This document shows positions 8,222 through 15,292 of a stretch of 64,000 nt of DNA, piece after piece. The notes beneath the pieces were generated by a model. It saw only the letters and a program-made list of their open reading frames with translations. It had not been told where the DNA came from and did no database searches. The stretch is from contig CAWGWA010000008.1 in assembly GCA_963826105.1 (NCBI GenBank), positions 62,001-126,000 on the forward strand, written 5' to 3'. The first letter of the stretch is position 1, and each line of letters begins with the position of its first letter. Source of the DNA: WHTI01 sp963826105 (GTDB taxonomy: Bacteria; Actinomycetota; CADDZG01; WHSQ01). The position numbers were made by a program, and so were the translations under genes.

Positions 8222-9561
8222 CTAGTGGCGGTGGCGGGAATAGCCTGAGAACGCCTCCAGGCAGTTGTTGAGCTCGTCCACTCCCCCCTCGGGTCCGAAG
8301 GCGTAGTACCGGCCGGCCCGGTCGGGAACAGCGATCGAGAAACGGCCGTCGTCCCCGGTCGTCGTCTTCTTCACGAAGACCTCCGAGGCGGAGCCCGTGG
8401 TTCGGAAGATCCTTATGGGAGCGTTGCGGCGACAAGGAAGGTAGCCGTCGGGTACCGACATGCGACCGGTCGCACGGAGATGCCCTCTCATCGTGAGTGT
8501 GAGACCGATCGCGTGGTCGATCGGCTCCTCCGGATCCGGCCCCGGTCCCGGCTCGGTCCCGCCGGCGGTCACGTACAGGGTCTGAACCGCATCTCCGAAG
8601 TACGGGCCGAAGAGAACGTCCGGCAGATCGGGATAGCCGTAGCTCACCACCGAGTTGACCTTTGCACCCTCGATCACCCACCCCCCACCCGAGGACCCTC
8701 CGGTCATGTCGCAATCGATCGCCATCGGAGCAGGTATCCCTGCTTCCTCGTCGCGGTAGAGGACGTCGGAGGCACAGAGGATCATGCTCTCGCCGTCGAA
8801 GGGATCACCGGCCGGATGTCCGATGGCTTCAATGTCGAGCGAGGACGGGTCCCGGTTGAACTCGATCCCGCGCGCTCCAACCGCGTCCTGGATGGTCTCC
8901 CCCGACTGTGGACTGATAACCGCCATCCCCACGTCGAATCGAAGGTCGTCGTCCTCCCACCCGTTGATCCATCCGGTAGTGGTAAACAATTCCGAGGCCG
9001 TCCATTCTCCGAACGGCGCGTCGCCCGAGTCGTACGCGGGGACGAACATGAGTCTGCTCGAGAACGAGCCCTCGTCGAAGACGCAGTGGCCGGCGGTTAC
9101 TACGAGGCTCTCGAACTCACTGGTCACGACGGTTCCGGAGCAGACGTAGTCTCCGCCCTTCCATCTGAAGAACACCTTTCCGTGGGACCGATAAGGAACC
9201 TTGGACGGATCTCCGACCTCAACGCTGGCGGGAGGGGATGGCTCGACCACCATCGGCTCCCCAACCGCGACCGGGTCGGTCCCTGTCGTCGTCGGGCTTC
9301 CACCCAGGATCCGCTCCGCCGGACGAGCTCCGCGCATCCGCTCTTTCGTCCAGTACTTACGGATCTCCCCGGCGCTCTCAACGAGCGGGCCTGACGACAC
9401 CACTCGTGATGGCGGGCGGGGGTCCGGTCGCGCCCTTCGGGACCGTTCTCCGCCGAGAACGCGGGAACGATCAGCAAGCTGAACAACATGGACGCGCCGA
9501 CGAAAAAAGCTATGCGTTTCAGACCGCTCCCCCTCGCTTTGCTTGATCTAGCAGACTGCAC
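8222..9561 (-). CDS. secreted trypsin-like serine protease (signal peptide out of frame)
   Basis: The frame 8222-9403 encodes an S1-type peptidase with His in VVTAGHC, Asp in RFDVGMAV and Ser in TGGSSGGGW, followed by a C-terminal beta-rich domain of about 90 residues (from LTLTMRGH). A clear signal peptide, KRIAFFVGASMLFSLLIVP then AFSAEN, lies just upstream in another frame. One extra base in the C run (G5 on the plus strand, 9418-9422) would fuse the two. The signal peptide could start at GTG 9561 or at CTG 9522, the latter placed directly behind AGGGGGAG. The product would be exported and cleave unknown extracellular proteins. Confidence 0.75.
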
Positions 9562-9595
9562 TTCGGGGAGCGCTCACATACGTAACCCAGGCAAC

Positions 9596-9621
9596 GAAAA
9601 GGGCCCCCGAAGGGGCCCCTT
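9596..9621 (-). terminator. terminator after csbD-like gene
   Basis: GGGGCCC-CTTCG-GGGGCCC hairpin on the minus strand followed by TTTTC, 16 bases past the stop of the CsbD gene. It may also end transcription from the other side. Confidence 0.75.
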
Positions 9622-9636
9622 AGTTGGATCGAAATG

Positions 9637-9825
9637 CTATTTGTCGCCGAAGGCGTTCTTCGCCGCGTCCTTGACCTTCTCGCCGGCCTGCTTCACGTTC
9701 GCCTTCGCTTGGTCGGCTCGGCCTTCAGCCTCGGTGCTCTCATCGTCCGTAACCTTGCCGAAGCCTTCCTTGGCCTGGCCCTTCAGTTCGTCGATCTTGT
9801 TCTGAGCCTTGTCGGTACCGCTCAT
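9637..9825 (-). CDS. CsbD-like stress protein
   Basis: A 62-residue hydrophilic protein starting MSGTDKAQNKIDELKGQAKE and ending AFGDK. The KIDELKGQAKEGFGKVT core and the later Lys/Ala-rich amphipathic helix are the CsbD family pattern (general stress protein of unknown biochemical role, sigma-B controlled in Bacillus). The ATG at 9825 follows AGGAGGCAAGC, a good ribosome binding site, and the gene has its own terminator. Confidence 0.85.
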   Translation of the reverse strand: MSGTDKAQNKIDELKGQAKEGFGKVTDDESTEAEGRADQAKANVKQAGEKVKDAAKNAFGDK

Positions 9826-9924
9826 GCTTGCCTCCTTCGTTCGGATGTATGAAGGGCTTACCCACAAGAAGGCTCCGTGACACAATCTCCGGGCCCCCCC
9901 ATGAGAAGAGGTGGAAGCGTAGGG

Positions 9925-10689
9925 ATGTGTGTCGATTGCGGGCCGCCGGAGCTTTCTCGTCGGCGGTTCATCGCGGGCGGGGCGGGTGCGCTCGCGCTTC
10001 CGGCACTCATCGCTGGGACTGCGCTGGCCAAGGAACAGACCAGCGACGTCATCTGCAAGGCGGCCTGGGGAGCGAGGCCTCCGAGCGGCAGGTTCAAGCG
10101 CCACCAGATCTCTCGCATCACGATCCACCATTCCGGAGTGGTTCTTACGGACAACCGCGACGCTCCAAGCGTGCTGAGGGGGGCGCAGGCGTACCACCAG
10201 GACTCCGGATTCCCCGACATCGCCTATCACTTCATGATCGATCGGCACGGGCACATCTACAAGGGCCGCCCTCGCTGGGCTCGGGGCGACACGTTCACCG
10301 AGTACGCAACCAAGGGACATCTGCTGGTGATGTGTGAAGGCAACTTCGACGAGCAGGACATCTCGCGACGGCAGCTGGCCTCACTGTGCGATGTCGTTGC
10401 ATGGGGCGCGGAGACGTTCGAGATCCCACTGCGCCGGATCAAGGGACACCGGGACTACGCCTCGAGCGCGTGCCCGGGCGCGGACCTCTATTCGAGGCTC
10501 GAGAACGGGACCATCAGGAGAAGGGTCAGGAACCGGATCGAGCGTGGCGGGATCGCCCTCGAGAAGCTCTGCGGCAAGCCCGGGAAGCGGATGGTGAGGA
10601 CGGATCGAGGCCGGCACGGACTGATCTTCGGAACCACGACAAAAGCCCCCGTTTCCGGGGGCTTTCTTGGTTGCAGGGGTGGGATTTGA
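9925..10689 (+). CDS. Tat-exported N-acetylmuramoyl-L-alanine amidase
   Basis: A peptidoglycan-recognition-type amidase. The N-terminus has a twin-arginine signal (SRRRFIAGGAGALALPALIAG) and the domain keeps the zinc ligands: His in ITIHHSG, His in KGHRDY and Cys in SSACPGADL, plus Tyr in AYHFMID. It would cleave the bond between MurNAc and L-alanine outside the membrane. ATG 9925 is preferred (AGGTGG upstream); GTG 9877 and ATG 9901 are in frame too. The 3' end is odd: the frame passes through a terminator hairpin at 10644-10663 and stops inside the tRNA gene at 10689, so the last 25 or so residues are probably not native. Confidence 0.85.
   Translation: MCVDCGPPELSRRRFIAGGAGALALPALIAGTALAKEQTSDVICKAAWGARPPSGRFKRHQISRITIHHSGVVLTDNRDAPSVLRGAQAYHQDSGFPDIAYHFMIDRHGHIYKGRPRWARGDTFTEYATKGHLLVMCEGNFDEQDISRRQLASLCDVVAWGAETFEIPLRRIKGHRDYASSACPGADLYSRLENGTIRRRVRNRIERGGIALEKLCGKPGKRMVRTDRGRHGLIFGTTTKAPVSGGFLGCRGGI
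10644..10663. terminator. bidirectional rho-independent terminator
   Basis: AGCCCCC-GTTTCC-GGGGGCT with A and T runs on the two sides (AAAA before, TTTCTT after). It lies between the amidase (+) and tRNA-fMet (-) and can serve both. Confidence 0.85.
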
Positions 10690-10744
10690 ACCCACGACCT
10701 CCGGGTTATGAGCCCGGCGAGCTACCAGACTGCTCCACCCTGCC
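10668..10744 (-). tRNA. tRNA-fMet (CAT), initiator
   Basis: A 77-nt tRNA with the CAT anticodon in GGGCTCATAACCC, T-arm GTGGGTTCAAATCCCAC and an encoded CCA end. Three consecutive G-C pairs in the anticodon stem (GGG/CCC) and a non-pairing first acceptor position (G1 opposite A72) mark it as the initiator rather than elongator Met tRNA. It closely resembles the E. coli fMet sequence through the D and anticodon arms. Confidence 0.95.
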
Positions 10745-10781
10745 CCGGCAGCTTAACAAAGGGTGAACGCTCCGACGACCG

Positions 10782-13604
10782 TCAGTTGTTTGCGGCTGCA
10801 TCCTGTGCTTCGGCGAGAACCTCTCCGAGCAGCGTGATCAAACGTCCGTACTCGGCGAAATCGCCGGCCTGGAGAGCTTCCTGCGCTCGATCGTAGAGGC
10901 GGCCGGCGCGCTCGAGGAGCTCGGCGACCTCGCCGACGACCGGCGGCTCCGGCTCCTCGGGATCTTCAGGGTCTTCGGGGTCGACCGGCGGCTCTTCGGG
11001 GGCGAGATCGAAGTGCGCGCCGAGGGCTTCCTCGAAGGTCTCGCCGATCGTCACGTTCTCTCCGTAGACGATCACGATGCGCTTGAGCTCGGGGATCCCG
11101 GTACCGGCGCCGCCGTTGTCGGCGATCACGAAGATCGGCTGCACGTAGAGGACCGACTCCTCGATCGGGAGGATGACCAGCGATCCGAAGTCGACGGTCG
11201 AGCCACCCTGACGCAACAAGGTCAACGTCTGGGAGATCTCGACATCCTGGTTGATGATGTTGTCGACCTGTGTCGGCCCCAATGGTGGCGATGTCTCCGG
11301 GAACTCGAGGAGTCTCAATTCCCCGTACTTGCCTGGATCGGACCGAGCGACCATCAACGCGATCATGTTGTTACGAGCGCGCGGCGTGAACGGTCGGGTC
11401 AACACGAACTCCTGCTCGGTCTCACCGGGAAGGTTCACCAACAGATAAGTGGGGGCGACCTTTGCCGTCTCTCCGCCCGTCGGGTTATTCGGGACGGCCC
11501 ACTGGTCTTCCCGGGCGTAGAAGTCACCCGGCTCCTCCATGTGGTACGTGAGGAACATCTCGGACTGGACCTTGAACAGATCCTCTGGGTAGCGGAAGTG
11601 GGCAACCAGTTCCTCGGACGGTTCCTCGTCGGTGAAGAGATCGGGGAAGGCGTTCCGCCACACCTGGATCATTGGATCGGACTCGTCGATCACGTAGAAC
11701 TGCATGTCGCCGTCGTAGGCGTCGACAACGATCTTGACCGAGTTTCTAACGTAGTTGGCCTCGCCGTCGAGGGCACCCTGCAGATTGCTCTCGACCAGAT
11801 CCCCAAGGTCCACACGCTCGGAGTAGGGGTAGTTGTTGCTCGTCGTGTACCCATCGAGGATCCACTGGACGCGTCCGTCGATCACCGCGGGATACGGATC
11901 GCTGTCGAGAGAGAGGAACGGAGCCGCTCGCAGGACGCGATCCCTGACGTTCCGATAGAGCAGGATCGAGGAGTCGCCGGTGACCAGGCTCGAAAGCACG
12001 ATGTTTGGGTCGAACTCCCGGATCGAGAACGCCAGCTGGCGGAAGATGCCGCCCACTGAGATGCCGCCCTCGCCCTCGTAGTTACTCCTGGTCCCCGGGT
12101 AGTCGAGTTCCTCCTGGCCGGTATCGACGAGCGAGAAGTCCTCCGACTCGAAACCTTCGCCGTAGTAGAGACGAGGCTGATCGTCGGGGAAGACGGCCTC
12201 GGCCCCCGTTTCCGCGGTCCCGGGTACATCCGAGACGAGGAACTCGGGCTGGCCCGCCGGAGTGCGGCCGTTCGCGAGGCTCGCCACGAGTCCGTATCCA
12301 TGCGTGTACTGAAGGTGGGTGTTCGCCCACGTCCTGGACTGCTCCGGGAGATCGTCGATCGAGAGTTCACGCGCCGAGAGGAGGACCTGGCGCATCTCAC
12401 CATCGACCACGTAACGGTCAACGTCGACATCGGGGAACTTGTAGTAGGTCCGGATCGCTTGGAGTTGTGAATACGCGAGCTGCAGGACCCCCGGATCCCA
12501 CAAGCGCACGTTCTGGAGCAAGGCATCGTTGGCCTCGACCTCTTCATCGGTGAGGTCTTCGGACGCGGCGAATGGCTGACTGTCGACCTGATCCAACGAC
12601 AGCCCGAACGCGGCGCGCGTCGCGTCGAGGTTGCGCTGGATGAAGGGGGTCTCCTTCTGTAGCTCCTGGGGGTCGACGGAGAACCGCTGGACGAAGAACG
12701 GCCACAGCGCTCCCGCGAGCACCGATGTCAGAACCCAGATGGAGACCGCGGCGAGCGGCAGCGAAACGCGCCGCATGAAGATGTTCACGATGAAGAGCAC
12801 CGCGGAAACGATCGAGATGATAGCGAGGAGCCTCAGTGCCGGGAGCTGCGCGTGGACGTCGGTGTAGCTCGCACCCGTGACCGTGCCCCGCGGCGAGAAG
12901 TTGAGGTCGTAAGTGCCGAGGTAGTACTGACCCGCCTTGGTGACCGCCAGAAGACCCATCAGGACCGAGAGATGCGCCAAGGCCCTAGAGGTAACCCCGG
13001 CGATCCCACGCTCCGGGCGGATCGAGCCGTGGAAGTAATGGGCGACCAGCGAAACCATCAGTGCGGCCAGGGCGGCGAACCAGATCCAGGACAGCACGTC
13101 CTTGAGGAACGGCAGTTCGAAGACGTAGAAGCTGATGTCCTTGTTGAACTGAGGATCCTTGATCCCGAAAGGCACCCGGTTCGCCCACAACAGATAGTCC
13201 TGCCACACGGTCGCGGCTCCGAGTCCGGCGAGGAGCCCGATGAAACCTGCGGCCGCGAACCTCAGCCACTTCACATAGGGAGCGAGCAGGCCCCGGTAGC
13301 GCTCCATCGGATCGGGCCGGCCCCCGACTTCCAGGCTGGAAGGCACGTAGACGGGGGCCACACGGTGAGCGATGAATAGGTTCAGCCACACCACGATCGC
13401 CACTACGAGACCAACCGCCGCGCCGACGAAGAACTGTGTCGAGAGGCTTGTCAGGAGAACCGACGAGAACCCGACCTCGCGGAACCACAGGACATCGGTA
13501 TAGAAGCGCGACAGCCCTAGGGAGGCGAATAGAGCGACGAGGATCGCGACGATGATGACGGCTCGGACGCGGCTGCCTCTTCGGGGCAGAGATCGTGGTT
13601 GCAC
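10782..13604 (-). CDS. UPF0182 family large membrane protein
   Basis: About 940 residues. The N-terminal third has seven or so hydrophobic segments (for example AVIIVAILVALFASLGL and LLAVTKAGQYYLGTYDL nearby); the long C-terminal part is extracytoplasmic with family landmarks such as FIQRNLDATRAAFGL, THGYGLVAS, and FYVIDESDPMIQVWRNAFP. This family is near-universal in actinomycetes and its function is unknown. The tail has an acidic proline-rich linker (DPEDPEDPEEPEPP) and a terminal helix. GTG 13604 was chosen because the preceding frame has no membrane-protein character. It is the last gene of the minus-strand run that starts at MreB. Confidence 0.9.
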   Translation of the reverse strand: MQPRSLPRRGSRVRAVIIVAILVALFASLGLSRFYTDVLWFREVGFSSVLLTSLSTQFFVGAAVGLVVAIVVWLNLFIAHRVAPVYVPSSLEVGGRPDPMERYRGLLAPYVKWLRFAAAGFIGLLAGLGAATVWQDYLLWANRVPFGIKDPQFNKDISFYVFELPFLKDVLSWIWFAALAALMVSLVAHYFHGSIRPERGIAGVTSRALAHLSVLMGLLAVTKAGQYYLGTYDLNFSPRGTVTGASYTDVHAQLPALRLLAIISIVSAVLFIVNIFMRRVSLPLAAVSIWVLTSVLAGALWPFFVQRFSVDPQELQKETPFIQRNLDATRAAFGLSLDQVDSQPFAASEDLTDEEVEANDALLQNVRLWDPGVLQLAYSQLQAIRTYYKFPDVDVDRYVVDGEMRQVLLSARELSIDDLPEQSRTWANTHLQYTHGYGLVASLANGRTPAGQPEFLVSDVPGTAETGAEAVFPDDQPRLYYGEGFESEDFSLVDTGQEELDYPGTRSNYEGEGGISVGGIFRQLAFSIREFDPNIVLSSLVTGDSSILLYRNVRDRVLRAAPFLSLDSDPYPAVIDGRVQWILDGYTTSNNYPYSERVDLGDLVESNLQGALDGEANYVRNSVKIVVDAYDGDMQFYVIDESDPMIQVWRNAFPDLFTDEEPSEELVAHFRYPEDLFKVQSEMFLTYHMEEPGDFYAREDQWAVPNNPTGGETAKVAPTYLLVNLPGETEQEFVLTRPFTPRARNNMIALMVARSDPGKYGELRLLEFPETSPPLGPTQVDNIINQDVEISQTLTLLRQGGSTVDFGSLVILPIEESVLYVQPIFVIADNGGAGTGIPELKRIVIVYGENVTIGETFEEALGAHFDLAPEEPPVDPEDPEDPEEPEPPVVGEVAELLERAGRLYDRAQEALQAGDFAEYGRLITLLGEVLAEAQDAAANN

Positions 13605-13669
13605 GCTTGCAGCGTAACCGCAGGGAGAACTTCGGGGCGCAACTGCGGGCCCAGGTGGGAGACGTGGGT

Positions 13670-14035
13670 CTAGCCGGGTAGCGCCACCCGGATCTTCTGG
13701 AGGAGTTCCTCGGGACTGAACGGCTTGCCAACGAAGGTCGCGCCGACCCATTCCGACGCCGGCCCCCGTTCCATGCCGGTCAGCACCAGGACGGGGATGC
13801 CACTCGTCTCCTCGCTCCCCTTCAGGGCCTTGAGGACGTCCTTGCCCTCCATCTTGGGCATCTTGTGATCGAGGAGGATCAGATCGGGGATGCGCTCTCG
13901 GGCCATACGCAGGGCCTCCTCGCCATCCTCAACGGATAGGACCTCGTACCCCTCGTCCTCGAGAACGAACTCGAGCGTCATGCGGACGCCCGCGTCGTCT
14001 TCCGCGATGAGGATGACCGGCGCGCGCCGGCTCAG
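13670..14035 (-). CDS. stand-alone response-regulator receiver protein (REC), probable CTG start
   Basis: A 121-residue CheY-like receiver domain: acidic pair in LIAEDDAGVR, phospho-acceptor Asp in LILLDHKMP, Thr in VLVLTGME and Lys in FVGKPFS. There is no output domain. No ATG, GTG or TTG exists in frame between the upstream gene's stop region and the domain start; a CTG at 14035 lies 7 bases behind AGGGG and gives exactly a full receiver. It follows the FecR lipoprotein (stop 14046) and the histidine kinase, so that kinase is the likely phosphodonor. Confidence 0.82.
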   Translation of the reverse strand: MSRRAPVILIAEDDAGVRMTLEFVLEDEGYEVLSVEDGEEALRMARERIPDLILLDHKMPKMEGKDVLKALKGSEETSGIPVLVLTGMERGPASEWVGATFVGKPFSPEELLQKIRVALPG

Positions 14036-14045
14036 AGTCGATCCC

Positions 14046-15197
14046 CTAAAGGGGCAGACCCGGGACCTCGGGGAGGACGTCGTCGACGAAGCACTCCACA
14101 ACGCTACCCTCGCACTCCTCGTCCGGCGGGGATGGTGAGGGGTCCGGACCCGGGCCCGGTGGATCTTCGCCGGGATCGTCGCCCGGATCGTTCCCGTCGC
14201 CCGGATCCGTGCCACCCCCCGTCGTTCCGCCATCGACCGGAGCCCCCGAGTCACCTTCGTCACCCGAAGCGAGACCGGCCAGAGCTCCGGTGCCTTCGAA
14301 CATCCCTTCGACCTCGGCCACGAGGATCCGCGGTTGGACATCCTGGATGGCGGCGATCACGCCCCACGAACCGTCCTGATCGCGCAGTCGGAGTGAGTAA
14401 CGGAAGGCGCGTTCGAGCGGCTCCTTGGTCTCTTCCGCGATCGCGAAGCTGGTGAGGACGTCAGCCGGTGACCGATCGAGGAACGGCTTCACGAAGTTCA
14501 CACGTTCGCGCCCGGTAGCAGCCCGGACGAGAGCGAGGCCGGCATCGCTTCGTTTGATCTGATTGGAGAATCCCGCGGCCAGGCGCTCGAGCTCTTGGTC
14601 GAGGTCGGCCACATCCCCAAGGAGCTCGCGATCCCAACCGTCCGAAGGATCCAACTGGTAGGGGCGCGGCGCGGAGATATCACCGGCGGCGACCGAAACC
14701 TGGAAGAGCCTCCGCACCGTCCTCGGACGTTCACCGGGAGATGCCAATGACACCTCGCCCGAGTAGGTACCGACCCTGGTGGTCGTGGACGTTCGATCGA
14801 GGCGGAAGGAGGATCCGCTGTCGGCGGCCGCTACCTCATCACCGAAGGTGACTTCGGTGGGGCTCCCTGCGCTGACGAGGACGCTTCCCGAGCGAGCATC
14901 GATCACGCCATCTCCGACGACCGCTACCTGCGTCGCAGGACCAAGCGAGACGGTCTGTCCCTCTCCCTCGAGACGGAGCGTTGCGGTGGCGTCCTCCGAA
15001 GTCGACACGAGATCGCCCGGCTCCAGATCGAAGTCCCCGTCGACCTGGAAACTGTCGTCCCCGCGCACGACGGTAACGACCCCGTCGTCAGAGGTCCTTT
15101 GAAGTTGCATGGCGCCTAACGGCTCGTCACTGGATCCGGCGCAGGCGCTGAGCACCATCGCCGCCACCAGTACGAGGCTCTTTCCCTTCAACCGCAC
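14046..15197 (-). CDS. FecR-domain lipoprotein
   Basis: About 383 residues. The N-terminus is a lipoprotein signal peptide with lipobox LSAC (LVAAMVLSACAGSS), so it should be anchored on the outer face of the membrane. A FecR-like beta domain follows (GVVTVVRGDDSFQVDGDFDLEPGDLV and SVLVSAGSPTEV region), then a helical domain and a Gly/Pro/Asp-rich tail with four clustered acidic repeats and two Cys near the end. FecR domains sense or transmit signals at the envelope. The start GTG 15197 is preferred because the signal peptide begins directly after it; ATG 15269 is in frame. It sits between a histidine kinase and a REC protein. Confidence 0.75.
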   Translation of the reverse strand: MRLKGKSLVLVAAMVLSACAGSSDEPLGAMQLQRTSDDGVVTVVRGDDSFQVDGDFDLEPGDLVSTSEDATATLRLEGEGQTVSLGPATQVAVVGDGVIDARSGSVLVSAGSPTEVTFGDEVAAADSGSSFRLDRTSTTTRVGTYSGEVSLASPGERPRTVRRLFQVSVAAGDISAPRPYQLDPSDGWDRELLGDVADLDQELERLAAGFSNQIKRSDAGLALVRAATGRERVNFVKPFLDRSPADVLTSFAIAEETKEPLERAFRYSLRLRDQDGSWGVIAAIQDVQPRILVAEVEGMFEGTGALAGLASGDEGDSGAPVDGGTTGGGTDPGDGNDPGDDPGEDPPGPGPDPSPSPPDEECEGSVVECFVDDVLPEVPGLPL

Positions 15198-15292
15198 CGT
15201 CCCATGGGTGTGGGCCCTTGGAATCGTCCGCTTATAGGGCCTAGATATCCAATTATCCCTTCTTTGCACGGCCGTTAAATAGCCCAGATTGA

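Noticed and set aside
10668..10744. tRNA gene as an integration site of a mobile element
   Set aside because: No integrase, no direct repeat of the tRNA end in the window.
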